Shown here one piece after another: positions 51,385 through 60,323 of a stretch of DNA of 64,000 bases. This DNA is from UBA4093 sp036676455. GTDB taxonomy: Bacteria; Cyanobacteriota; Sericytochromatia; S15B-MN24; UBA4093. The DNA is taken from the NCBI GenBank assembly GCA_036676455.1, contig JAKFCW010000126.1:1-64000 (forward strand). The letters run 5' to 3'. How positions within the stretch are numbered: position 1 is the stretch's first letter; each line of letters starts with the position of its first letter. The position numbers and the translations under genes are program-made. Under the pieces are notes generated by a model that did not search any database, had not been told where the DNA came from, and worked only from the letters and a program-made list of their open reading frames with translations.

Positions 51385-53718
51385 ATGACCCAGGAGCCGC
51401 GACGCCAAACCGCCTCGCTCAGCCGAGATCGCTTTCAGCGCTCTCGCACCATGCCCTTGGGAGCGACCGTCGACCTGCCGCGCCGGGACGAGCCCCTGCC
51501 GGAAGACCCGGGCGCCCGCCTCAAGGTCGCCCACGACCCTCACGTCTCCTCCAGCGTGCTCGAGGCCCTCGCCGGCGACATGTCCCCGGCCATCCGCTCG
51601 GCCCTCCTTTCCCGCAAGGACGTCACCCCCGACGTCCTTCACCGCCTCGCCGAGGATCCCGACTCGGCCCTGCGCGCCAACCTGGCCAAGCGCGGGGACC
51701 TTCCCCCGTCCGTAATGTTGCGTCTGGCTCAGGATGCCGATCCCGAGGTTCGGTTGTCTCTGGCCGAGAACCCCTATGCCCACCGCGCGATTCTCGAGGC
51801 TCTCAGCGCATCGGCCGACGAGGCGATCGCCCACGCCATCCTCGCCCATCCCCGGGTGGACGATCGCATCCTCGAAGCCTTCGCCCGCTCTGCCTATCCG
51901 TCCGTCCGCTTCGGCGTCGCCTCCCATCCCAAGGCCACCGCCGAGATCCTGCTGAGACTGTCCTCGGACATCGACCGCGAGGTGCGCGAGGCCGTTCTCA
52001 CGAACGCGAAGGCGGACCTCGAGGTGCTCGACGCCCTGTCGCGCGATCCCGACCCCCAGCTGCGCATCCGCGTGGCCCGTGATCCCCGGACCGTCGAGGC
52101 CACCCTCGAGCGCATGGCCCGCGACTCCCATGCCGAGGTCCGCCTCCAGCTCGCCCGCTCCAAGGCCGCCACCTCCTCGATCCTGCGCATCCTGGCCGAG
52201 GATCCCGATCCCCGCATCCAGGAGCGCGTGGCGGTGCATCCGATGACGCCGGCGGCAGGCCTCGTCAGCCTGGCCCGGCGGGGCACCCTGCAGGCCCGCC
52301 AGGACGTCCTGACGCATCGAAACGTGGTGCCCTCGGTCCTCGAGGCCATGGCCGGCGCGCGCGAGCCCGAACTGCGCGCCCAGCTGGCGATGCACCCCGC
52401 GTTGCCGGCCTCGGTCCGGGAGCGGCTGGCCAGCGATCCGGACGTGAACGTGCTTCGGGCGATCGCCCGCATTCCCCTGCTCTCACCCGATTCGCTCGCG
52501 CGTCTCGCCGCGCATCCCGACGACGAGGTGCGCGCCCTGACCTCGCGTCACCCCGCCACCCCTGCTGCGGCCCTGGAACGGCTCGCGGAGGACCCGGTCG
52601 AGCAGATTCGCTTCGGCGTGCTCACGCACTCGTACGCCACCCCCACCGCCTGCGCCAAGGCCCTTTCCGAAGGCATGGACCTCGCCGCCATGCGCAAGCT
52701 CGCCGAGACCCCCACCACGTCCTCGCCCGCCCTGAACCTGCTCGCGCGAGCCCCCGATCCCCTGCTGCGCTATCACGTGGCGATGCACGCCAACGCCCAT
52801 CCCGAAACCCTGGACTTCCTCTCGCACGACGAGATCCCCGAGGTTCGCGCCGCCGTGGCCTGGCACCCCCGGACGCCCGCCGAGACGCTGGAGCGCCTGG
52901 CGGGTGACTCGGAGCGCAAGGCCCGCGCCGGGGTCGCCCAGAACCCCCGCACCTCCGAGCGCTCCTTGCGCCAGCTCATGGGCGATCCCGACCGAAACAT
53001 CCGCTGGGCCGCCATCAGCCACCCCCTGGCCACCGTGGCCATGTGGGCGGACATGGCTCAGGACCGGGGCCTGCCTCCCGAGGTGCGACGTGACCTCCTG
53101 GCACTGCCTCAGGTGCCGCCCGAGGTCCTGCAGGCCCTCTCGACGGCCCGAGAGGTCCCGCTGCGCGAGGACGTGGCTCGCCACCCCGCCTCGGGCCGCC
53201 TGGTGCAAACCCAGCTCGCCCAGGACCCGGACTTCCGGGTGCGGGTGGCTTTGCTCCAGAACTCGCACGTGCAACCGGCGGTCTTCGAGGTGCTCGCGGA
53301 CGACGCGGATCCGGACCTGCGCAAGATGCTGGCCCAGCGTTCGGACCTGACGCCGGCGGCGGCGGCGCGTTTGGCGGAAGATGCCGAGGCCGAGGTGCGC
53401 CGCGACCTGGTTTCCAACCCGCACGTGCCTCTGAAGGCCCTGGCCATGTTGCTCCAGGACCCGCTGGTCGACATTCGCTACTCGGCGGTGCATAGCCCCC
53501 GCTTGACCCCCAAGCTGGCCGAACAGGCGGCTCAGGACGCGAGCTGGGCGGTTCGCGAGGCGGCATGCCGGACAGGTCTGCTGAGCCGCCGGGCGCTGGC
53601 CGTCCTGGCACGCGATCCCAGCGGCTGGGTGCGCCGCGCCGCCAAGGGCGCGGGCGTCATCGACCTCATGCGGGGCTGGCACCGCCAGCAGCTGGCCCGG
53701 GAGATCTGGGGGGCATGA
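51385..53718 (+). CDS. LRV-repeat solenoid protein (777 aa)
   Basis: Apart from a ~40-residue basic N-terminus, the whole protein is made of about 30 repeats of ~24 residues, e.g. HPMTPAAGLVSLARRG and DPDPQLRIRVARDPRTVEATLERMA. The pattern hP-x-T/V-x-x-x-x-L-x-x-L-A-x-D-x-D-x-x-V-R is that of leucine-rich repeat variants (LRV), an alpha/3-10 helical solenoid. Known LRV proteins are shorter and some carry a Fe-S cluster; no Cys cluster is apparent here, so a pure binding scaffold is likely. No signal peptide. It lies between two tRNA genes and stands alone. Function is unknown. The start ATG follows GGAGAGGG. Confidence 0.88.
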   Translation: MTQEPRRQTASLSRDRFQRSRTMPLGATVDLPRRDEPLPEDPGARLKVAHDPHVSSSVLEALAGDMSPAIRSALLSRKDVTPDVLHRLAEDPDSALRANLAKRGDLPPSVMLRLAQDADPEVRLSLAENPYAHRAILEALSASADEAIAHAILAHPRVDDRILEAFARSAYPSVRFGVASHPKATAEILLRLSSDIDREVREAVLTNAKADLEVLDALSRDPDPQLRIRVARDPRTVEATLERMARDSHAEVRLQLARSKAATSSILRILAEDPDPRIQERVAVHPMTPAAGLVSLARRGTLQARQDVLTHRNVVPSVLEAMAGAREPELRAQLAMHPALPASVRERLASDPDVNVLRAIARIPLLSPDSLARLAAHPDDEVRALTSRHPATPAAALERLAEDPVEQIRFGVLTHSYATPTACAKALSEGMDLAAMRKLAETPTTSSPALNLLARAPDPLLRYHVAMHANAHPETLDFLSHDEIPEVRAAVAWHPRTPAETLERLAGDSERKARAGVAQNPRTSERSLRQLMGDPDRNIRWAAISHPLATVAMWADMAQDRGLPPEVRRDLLALPQVPPEVLQALSTAREVPLREDVARHPASGRLVQTQLAQDPDFRVRVALLQNSHVQPAVFEVLADDADPDLRKMLAQRSDLTPAAAARLAEDAEAEVRRDLVSNPHVPLKALAMLLQDPLVDIRYSAVHSPRLTPKLAEQAAQDASWAVREAACRTGLLSRRALAVLARDPSGWVRRAAKGAGVIDLMRGWHRQQLAREIWGA

Positions 53719-53769
53719 AGAGGCGAGCGGCGAGGCCGGTGCCGCTCGCGCATAAGTCTTGCTCGGCGC

Positions 53770-53798
53770 TTGCGCTGCGGCACCGATGATGGTAAGCT
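53770..53798 (+). promoter_or_regulatory. Putative promoter of tRNA-fMet
   Basis: TTGCGC (53770-53775) and TAAGCT (53793-53798), 17-base spacer; 12 bases before the tRNA. Confidence 0.4.
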
Positions 53799-53810
53799 TG
53801 ATATTCCTGA

Positions 53811-53885
<75 letters not shown>

Positions 53886-53889
53886 TCAG

Positions 53890-53920
53890 CCGGCCTCCCT
53901 CAGGGGAGGCCGGTTTTTTT
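53890..53920 (+). terminator. Intrinsic terminator of tRNA-fMet
   Basis: The arms 53890-53899 and 53904-53913 form a perfect 10-bp stem with loop TCAG, followed by T7. Confidence 0.9.
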
Positions 53921-53935
53921 GGTGCCATAAAAATA

Positions 53936-53963
53936 GGGCTGCCTCACGCGCGTGAGGCAGCCC
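53936..53963 (-). terminator. Terminator of the cytochrome c gene
   Basis: The arms 53936-53948 and 53951-53963 form a perfect 13-bp stem. On the reverse strand it is followed by CTATTTTTATGG, a suitable U-tract, 16 bases after the stop of the cytochrome gene. Confidence 0.85.
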
Positions 53964-53979
53964 TTTGAGGCGGTTGCGC

Positions 53980-54447
53980 TTACTTCTTGAGCGAGAGCGC
54001 GTAGGCCGTGACGTTGTTGATCTGGTCCTCGGAGAGGGTGCCGGACCAAGGAGCCATCGCGGTGCCGGGAACGCCGTTCGCCACCACGCCGTGCCAGGTG
54101 GTGAAATCGCCGACGTGCTTGTAGGGACCCGCAGCCAGGTTGGTCGGCTTGGGGTTGAGCGCCGAAGCGGCAGGGCCATCGCCAGCGCCCTGGGCGCCGT
54201 GGCAGGTCGCGCAGTTGGTCGCGAAGATCTGCTCGCCGGCCGCGAGGTCCACGCCCGCGGGAGCGCCAGCAGGAGCAGCAGCCTGCTCGCCGCCGGTGGC
54301 AGCCGGGCTTTCGGCGGCCGGGGCCTCAGCCGCCGGGCTCTCGGTGGCGGGGGGAGTGGTTTCCGCGCCCTTCTCCTCGGAAGGCTGGCAGCCAACCAGG
54401 GAGATCGAGGCCGCGAGAGCGAGCGTCAGCGTAAGGATTCGCTTCAC
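53980..54447 (-). CDS. Cytochrome c lipoprotein
   Basis: 155 residues starting at GTG 54447, chosen because AGGAGG lies 7 bases upstream and the N-terminus then fits a lipoprotein signal (VKRILTLTLALAASISLVGC). A Glu/Pro/Ala-rich linker of about 50 residues precedes a class I cytochrome c domain with haem-binding CATCH and an axial-Met candidate in GTAMAPW. It would carry electrons outside the inner membrane, anchored by lipid. Upstream open frame has no ribosome binding site. No partner oxidase or reductase gene is nearby. Confidence 0.9.
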   Translation of the reverse strand: MKRILTLTLALAASISLVGCQPSEEKGAETTPPATESPAAEAPAAESPAATGGEQAAAPAGAPAGVDLAAGEQIFATNCATCHGAQGAGDGPAASALNPKPTNLAAGPYKHVGDFTTWHGVVANGVPGTAMAPWSGTLSEDQINNVTAYALSLKK

Positions 54448-54563
54448 CAGAGTACCTCCTAATAGTGCGTTCGATTGAACCGATCCCACGATCGATCCAA
54501 GGACCGTGATAAGGACTACGTCGAAGTCCAGTGTAAGGTTTGGTTGAGTGCTTGTAAAGCGAC

Positions 54564-57341
54564 TCACCCGGAGTTTCGGAGGCCCGCGGCGATCCCCGTC
54601 ACCGTCAAAGCCAAGGCCGCATCAAGGCGCTCCACCTCTTCGGGGGGCGCTCCGCGCCGCTTGCGCCGCAGCAACTCGACTTGCAAGTGGCTGAGCGGGT
54701 CCACGTAAGGGTTTCGCAGCCGGATCGAGCGTTGCAGCACCGGGTTTCTTTCCAGCAGCTCGCCTTGCTGCGTGATGTCCAGCAAGGCCGCGCGCGTCCG
54801 CTCGAACTCGGCGTGGATTTCCCCCCAGATGCGCTCACGCACGGCCGGATCCTCGACCAGCTCCGCGTAGCGGCGGGCGATCGCCATGTCCGCCTTCGCC
54901 AGAGAGACCTCGATGTTCCCGATCAGCGCTCGGAAGTAGCTCCAGCCCTGGTACCAGCCCTTCAGCACGTCGAGTCCGTCCGGACGCCGCGCCATGAACT
55001 CCGCGAAGGCCGTCCCTGCCCCCAGCCAGCTCGGCAAGAGGAAGCGCGTCTGGATCCACGAGAACGTCCAGGGGATGGCCCGCAGCGTCGATATGCCGCC
55101 TTCCTTGCGGCGCCGCGCCGGCCGGGACCCGATGTTCAGCGCCTCGATCTCCGAGAGGGGAGTGGCCTGCTGGAAGAACGCCAGGAAATCGGGATCGTCG
55201 TAGACCACCTGGCGGTAGGCCGCGAAGGCCCGCTGCGAGATCTCCTCCATCGCCGCATCGCGCTGCCGCACGAGCTGCAAGTCCGCCAGCTCCAGCTGGC
55301 TCGCCAGGATCGTCGCCGAGAGCGCTTGCTCGAGGTTGCGGTCGGCCAGCTCCGGCACACCGTACTTCCAGGCCAGGACCTCTCCTTGCTCGGTGAGCTT
55401 GATCGCGCCGGAAACCGTGCCGGGTGGCTGAGCCAGGATCGCCTCGTAGGTCGGGCCGCCGCCCCGGCTGACCGTCCCGCCGCGCCCGTGGAAAAGCCTC
55501 AGCGCGATGCCATGCCGCTTGGCGAGCCAGCTCAGGTCGCGCTGCGCCTTGTACAGTTCCCAGTTGGACGTCAGGATCCCGCCGTCCTTGTTGGAGTCGG
55601 AGTACCCGATCATGACTTCCTGGAGGTCGTCGCGGCTTCGCAAGGCCTCCCGGTAAGGGGCGCATGACCAGAGCGTCTCCATGATGCTCGCCGCGGAGCG
55701 CAGATCCTCGATGGTCTCGAAAAGGGGGACGACGTTGAGGCGCGACGTCGCGCCCGCGTGGCTCGCGGCTGCGCGGCGGAAGAGCCCCGCCTCCTTGGCC
55801 ATGACGAGCACGGCCAGGAGGTCGCTGGGATGGCGGGTCATGCTCACGATGAAGTCCTCGACCGCGCAATCACCAGCCAGGTCCTGGCAATCCTTCAGGG
55901 CCCTGAAGGTCTCGAAGGCCTCGCGCGTATCGTTCGACATCGCGGAGTCGAGGGGTAGCAGCGGCCGCGGGCTCTCCAGCTCGCGCAAGAGGACGGCTTG
56001 CTTTTCGCTTTCGGAGAGGGCCTGGAAGTCCTTCACGACCCCCGCCACGTTGAGGGCCTCGGTCATGGCCACCTCGTGGATGTGGGAGTTCTGGCGGATG
56101 TCCAGCGCGGCCAGGTAGAACCCGAACGTGCGGGCCTTGAGGCGCAGGGCCGCGAGCCTGCCGTCGGCCAGGCGCTCTGCGCGGTTCGCGCGCAGGCTCT
56201 GATCCATGAGCGCGAGATCCCGATCGAACTCGCCGCACGTGTCATAGGCCCCCTCGCGCCCCTCGATGGTGCGGTGAAGCCGGAAGCCCATCAAGGTGAT
56301 GAAGCGCCGGTAAGGCTCGTCCTCGTTGCGCGCGAGCCATGGCTGCACGGTCTCGTCCAGCGGAAGCTCGCGCTGGTAGGCGAGGCTGGCCTCCTGCAGG
56401 GCGTCGGAGATGCCGACGCGGCGCCGCGAGAGGCTGAGCTCGACCACGAGCTGGTCCAGTTCGGCGGCATAATGCGCGAGGATGAAGGCCCGCTGCCGGC
56501 GCATCGCCTCACGGGTCGCCTCGGGGGTGACGAAGGGGTTGCCGTCGCGATCCCCCCCGATCCAGGTCCCGAAGCTGACCAGCAGCGGCGCGTCGCCGAG
56601 GGGCTCATGGAAGTCGGCTCGGAAGGCATGGTCCAGCTCCGCGTAGAGGCGCGGGATGGCCTCGATCAGGGATTCGCGGAAGTAGAACAGGGCCGCGTTC
56701 TGCTCGTCGTAGACCGTGGGGCGGCGGTGACGCACCTCGTCGGTTTGCCAGAGGGCCGTCAGGGTCTCGCGGATGGAGGTCTCGATGCGATCGCGGTCGC
56801 GGGGCCCGAGCCGGGGGTCGTCCCAGGCCGCGAGGTCCCGGGTCACGTCATGCCACTGCCTCAGGACCGTCTTGCGGTTGGGCTCGGTGGGGTGGGCCGT
56901 GACCACCAGGCCCACCTCGACGCGCCTCAGCAGGGATCTCACCTCGTCCGGGTCAAGGCCTTCCTCCGAGAGGATCCGCATGGTCTCGGTGATCGAGCCA
57001 CGTTGAGGGCGATCGCCCATCAGTCGGACCTCGCGCCGGCGCCGCACCCGGTGATGCTGTTCGGCCAGGTTGACCAGGCCGAAGTACAGCGAGAACGCTC
57101 GGATCACGCCTATGGCCTCGTCGACCCCCAGCCCGTGGACGATGCCCGCGATCTGCTCCTGGCGAAACGCGGTCGGGTGCCGGCGATACCGCTTGCTGAG
57201 GATGCGCAGGCGCTCCTCGGTCTCGAAGAGCGCTTCGCCCGCCTGCTCGATCAGGGTCTCGCCCAGGAGCGTGCCTAGCCAGTGGATGTCCCGGCGCAAG
57301 GGCGCGTCGCGATCCCGGAGGTCACGGGTCAGGTCGATCAT
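54564..57341 (-). CDS. ppc: Phosphoenolpyruvate carboxylase
   Basis: 925 residues, soluble. Converts PEP and bicarbonate to oxaloacetate and phosphate, filling the TCA cycle. The three signature regions are present: VVTAHPTE with catalytic His150, GYSDSNKDGG (about residue 580) and FHGRGGTVSRGGGP (about residue 620), and the protein ends ...AAGLRNSG, close to the usual RNTG terminus. Lengths and motifs are normal. Start ATG follows GGAGG. It lies after the GH1 gene on the same strand with a 133-base gap. Confidence 0.97.
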   Translation of the reverse strand: MIDLTRDLRDRDAPLRRDIHWLGTLLGETLIEQAGEALFETEERLRILSKRYRRHPTAFRQEQIAGIVHGLGVDEAIGVIRAFSLYFGLVNLAEQHHRVRRRREVRLMGDRPQRGSITETMRILSEEGLDPDEVRSLLRRVEVGLVVTAHPTEPNRKTVLRQWHDVTRDLAAWDDPRLGPRDRDRIETSIRETLTALWQTDEVRHRRPTVYDEQNAALFYFRESLIEAIPRLYAELDHAFRADFHEPLGDAPLLVSFGTWIGGDRDGNPFVTPEATREAMRRQRAFILAHYAAELDQLVVELSLSRRRVGISDALQEASLAYQRELPLDETVQPWLARNEDEPYRRFITLMGFRLHRTIEGREGAYDTCGEFDRDLALMDQSLRANRAERLADGRLAALRLKARTFGFYLAALDIRQNSHIHEVAMTEALNVAGVVKDFQALSESEKQAVLLRELESPRPLLPLDSAMSNDTREAFETFRALKDCQDLAGDCAVEDFIVSMTRHPSDLLAVLVMAKEAGLFRRAAASHAGATSRLNVVPLFETIEDLRSAASIMETLWSCAPYREALRSRDDLQEVMIGYSDSNKDGGILTSNWELYKAQRDLSWLAKRHGIALRLFHGRGGTVSRGGGPTYEAILAQPPGTVSGAIKLTEQGEVLAWKYGVPELADRNLEQALSATILASQLELADLQLVRQRDAAMEEISQRAFAAYRQVVYDDPDFLAFFQQATPLSEIEALNIGSRPARRRKEGGISTLRAIPWTFSWIQTRFLLPSWLGAGTAFAEFMARRPDGLDVLKGWYQGWSYFRALIGNIEVSLAKADMAIARRYAELVEDPAVRERIWGEIHAEFERTRAALLDITQQGELLERNPVLQRSIRLRNPYVDPLSHLQVELLRRKRRGAPPEEVERLDAALALTVTGIAAGLRNSG

Positions 57342-57427
57342 GCTTGCCTCCGTCTGCCCCCGAGGGCGAGTGTCATCATCGTCGAATCACGCCTGCAGGT
57401 CCAGCGAGAAGCATGCCTTTCAGCTTT

Positions 57428-57469
57428 GCCGCGGGCGCTTCAGCCTTAGCCGCGGGCGCTTTAGCATGC
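57428..57469. repeat. Short direct repeat (two 21-bp units)
   Basis: A 13-mer GCCGCGGGCGCTT occurs at 57428 and 57449, 21 bases apart, in the gap between ppc and the GH1 gene. The 12-mer GCCGCGGGCGCT also occurs in both full copies of the 90-bp repeat (15192, 15282). Confidence 0.5.
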
Positions 57470-57474
57470 GGGGG

Positions 57475-58884
57475 CTAGTTGCGGCGCCCGAGGTAGCGCC
57501 CGAGCAGGGAGTCGGGAAGACGGTTGCTTTCGGCAATCTGTCGGTAGACCTCGGCCCCGCCGGTCGGGAAGCGACGCAACTCGGGGTCGCGCCGGTCGAT
57601 CCCGTAGAGGCCGAACTTGGGAGTGTAGCTTCCCCACTCGTAGTTATCGCTCAGCGACCAGTGCATGTACCCGATGACCGGCACGCCCTCCGCCATGGCC
57701 TTGCGTAGCTGGGCCAGGTGGTTCACCAGGAAGGCCTCGCGGGTCCAGCCGTCCTTGCGCGGGTTGTCGGCCTCGGTGGCGAAGCCGTTCTCGGCCACGA
57801 GCAGGGGCAGCTTGTAGCGTTCGTAGAGCTTCTTGGAGACCTCGTACATGCCCTCGGGGTAGATGGGCCATTCCCAGAAGGTGCCGATCTTGGTCACGTC
57901 CCAGAAGCCCAGAGCATAGTAGTAGTCGAAGGCCACGTAGTCGAGGTAGCGCTTCTCGGTCTGCGCCGAGGGGCCTCGATTCCCGTTCTCCGGCGAGGCC
58001 AGGCGGTCGAGCAGGCTGAAATCGTTGAGGTCGTAGCTGGCTTGCGTCTCGTAGTTGGGGGAGTGCGCTCGGCGATGAAAGATGAACGGGTTGATCGAGA
58101 CCTGCGCATCCGGATCGCCGGCGTGAAGGGCCTCGAAACCGGCTTGGTGCGCTCGTCCCATGCGCTCCATGACCTGGGAGTAGGCGAAGGGGTTGCGCTT
58201 GCCCGGAGGATGCACGCCTGCGATGTAACCGGTGAGGCCCGCCGTGTTGGGCTCGTTGAGCGTGATCCACCAACGAACCTTGCTTCCGTACTCTTGGGCG
58301 GCCCAGGAGGCGTAGCGGCGGAACTCGGATACGGTCTCGTCGGATTCCCAGCCGCCGTTGCCGCCGCTAAGCGGCTGATCGAGCCAGGCGGGGTAGGCGA
58401 AGTGGACCAGGGTGACGATGGGCTCCATGCCGCGAGCGCGCAGGCCGTCGATCACCTGGTGGTAGTGCTTCACGGCCGCGGGATCGATGCGACCGCGCTC
58501 GGGTTCGATGCGGGCCCACTCGATGCTGAGGCGGAACGCGTTGAGGCCCAGTCCCTTCGCGAGGTCGAGATCCGCCTCCCAGCGGTTCCAGTGGTCGGTG
58601 GCCTGGCCGATCGGGTGCTTCACCCGGCGTGCGCGCTCCCAGGCGGCCCACTGCGACGTCTGGTCGCCGCCTTCATACTGGTAGCCCGCCGTGGCGACGC
58701 CCCAGAGGAAGCCCGAAGGGAAGGCCTTTTCGGATCCGGGCACCGACTGGATGCGGATCCGGCTATCGTCACCGAGCCGGAAGGCGCCAGGGCCCCCGCA
58801 GCCCGCGAGCAGCGCCAGGATCCCCAGCACGCCCAGGAACCGGCCGAGTCCCTGCCTTGCGCCGAACGCCGGGCTCATACGCAT
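57475..58884 (-). CDS. GH1 beta-glycosidase lipoprotein
   Basis: 469 residues starting at ATG 58884, chosen because GAGGAGGAGA is correctly spaced upstream. A lipobox (LGILALLAGC, Cys29) precedes a full GH1 barrel: substrate loop FLWGVATAGYQYEGG, acid/base Glu211 in TLNEPN and nucleophile Glu365 in LVAENGFAT, as well as YMHWSLSDNYEWGSY. It hydrolyses beta-glucosides or beta-galactosides. GH1 enzymes are normally cytoplasmic; here it would be membrane-anchored outside the inner membrane, degrading oligosaccharides before uptake. Confidence 0.92.
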   Translation of the reverse strand: MRMSPAFGARQGLGRFLGVLGILALLAGCGGPGAFRLGDDSRIRIQSVPGSEKAFPSGFLWGVATAGYQYEGGDQTSQWAAWERARRVKHPIGQATDHWNRWEADLDLAKGLGLNAFRLSIEWARIEPERGRIDPAAVKHYHQVIDGLRARGMEPIVTLVHFAYPAWLDQPLSGGNGGWESDETVSEFRRYASWAAQEYGSKVRWWITLNEPNTAGLTGYIAGVHPPGKRNPFAYSQVMERMGRAHQAGFEALHAGDPDAQVSINPFIFHRRAHSPNYETQASYDLNDFSLLDRLASPENGNRGPSAQTEKRYLDYVAFDYYYALGFWDVTKIGTFWEWPIYPEGMYEVSKKLYERYKLPLLVAENGFATEADNPRKDGWTREAFLVNHLAQLRKAMAEGVPVIGYMHWSLSDNYEWGSYTPKFGLYGIDRRDPELRRFPTGGAEVYRQIAESNRLPDSLLGRYLGRRN

Positions 58885-59135
58885 GCTTAATCTCCTCCTC
58901 ACCTAAACTTAACTTTTTTCTCTTATCGGGAGATTCGGCCAATCCTTTCGTCGGAAGTCGGCATTCAGGAGGGTATGTAGGAATTGGGGGGGATCCGGCG
59001 GGCGTCGGCAGGCTTGCCAGGTGCCACTCGGGAGGGGGGCTTTGTCGAAGCTTAACCCGTGTTTCCGCAAGATTGCCGGCCGCCGTGTCGACAATCACAG
59101 GGAAGAACGCTCAGTGAACGTGGGAGGACTTGGTC

Positions 59136-60257
59136 ATGGATAATCAGGTGTCGAAATCGAAGCTCGGAGCCCTCAACTGGGCGGCCATGCTCGCTCCTGC
59201 CAAGCCGGCCGAGGCTCCGTCTGCCGATAGCAAGCCGATCGAGGCGCAGGGCAAGCCGGAAGTCTCCCACCCGTACTCGCTCAGGCCGAAGAAGGACGTC
59301 ATCGACATCAGCGTGCCGAAGCGCGGTGCGTCGGGGGCGGCCATCAAAGAGCAGGTGATGCGGATCGACGGCGAGATCTCCTCGCTGAACAAGGCGCTTT
59401 ACCGCAACCAGGTCGACCTGGCCGATGCCCACGTCGAGCGCGCGGATCTCAGCGACGCGCTCGCTCGCAAGCTGAAGCGTGCCGAGGAACTCAAGCAGGA
59501 TCTCTCGGGCGCCCAGGCCGAGAAGGCCCAGATCAAGGAAGAGATCGCCGAGATCGCCGGCAAGATCGATGCCGTCGACGCCAAGATCGACGGCCTCAAG
59601 GCCGAGCAGGGCGCCCTCATCAAGCGTGAGGCGGAGCTGGCCAAGCAGCACCGCACGCAGTACGGCCAGGCTCGCGGAGCCCAGGACTACGCCGATTACC
59701 TGAAGACGCTTCCGGGCTACGCGCAGGGCGACGACGCCCTCGGCAAGATCCGCGAGGAAGCGGCTTCCGAGGAAGCCCAGCGGGCACAAGACCGCATGCA
59801 CGCCACCGAGGGCAAGCTCACCGAGACCAATACGCGCCAGGCGGTCATTTCCATCGAGGGCTACTTCCTCGACCTGCGCCGCGGCAAGCTTCAAGCCCAG
59901 GGCGAGGCCAAGGAAGGCGAGCTGGACGCGACCCAGCAGCGGATCGACCAGCTCGAAGTCAAGCAAGAGAAGCTCGACGGCCGGATTTCCGAGAACCGGG
60001 AGCAGCTGGCCAAGATCGACGCGCAGATTGCCAAGACCGAGAAGACCATCGCCACGATCGAGCGGAAGATTTCCGACCTCGAGGGGCTTCGCGACGAGGT
60101 GCTGGCCAATGCCATCCAGTCTCGCCTGGAGAACGCCGAGGAGATCGCCGACAAGATCGCCGAGCTGGAGAAGGCCATCACGCGTCTGAAGGGCGAGCTT
60201 TCCAGCACGCGCGACGAGCTCAACGACCTGAAGGACCTGCGGGACTCTTACAAGTAA
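59136..60257 (+). CDS. Coiled-coil protein of unknown function (373 aa)
   Basis: Starts at ATG 59136 with GGGAGGA 7 bases upstream. No signal peptide. After about 55 residues of Ala/Pro/Lys-rich sequence, residues 70-370 are predicted mostly coiled coil, with heptads in stretches such as LARKLKRAEELKQDLSGAQ and ENREQLAKIDAQIAKTEKT, interrupted around a Gly-containing region (ARGAQDYADYLKTLPGYA). It resembles structural coiled-coil proteins rather than any enzyme. Own transcription unit with a strong terminator. Confidence 0.75.
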   Translation: MDNQVSKSKLGALNWAAMLAPAKPAEAPSADSKPIEAQGKPEVSHPYSLRPKKDVIDISVPKRGASGAAIKEQVMRIDGEISSLNKALYRNQVDLADAHVERADLSDALARKLKRAEELKQDLSGAQAEKAQIKEEIAEIAGKIDAVDAKIDGLKAEQGALIKREAELAKQHRTQYGQARGAQDYADYLKTLPGYAQGDDALGKIREEAASEEAQRAQDRMHATEGKLTETNTRQAVISIEGYFLDLRRGKLQAQGEAKEGELDATQQRIDQLEVKQEKLDGRISENREQLAKIDAQIAKTEKTIATIERKISDLEGLRDEVLANAIQSRLENAEEIADKIAELEKAITRLKGELSSTRDELNDLKDLRDSYK

Positions 60258-60268
60258 GCCGAAAGCCG

Positions 60269-60309
60269 GCAGGGTGGGGAAGACGTCGTCTTCCCCACCC
60301 TGCTTTTTT
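60269..60309 (+). terminator. Intrinsic terminator of the coiled-coil protein gene
   Basis: The arms 60269-60284 and 60288-60303 form a perfect 16-bp stem, loop GTC, then T6 (60304-60309). Confidence 0.92.
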
Positions 60310-60323
60310 GTTGGGCCCGCGGG

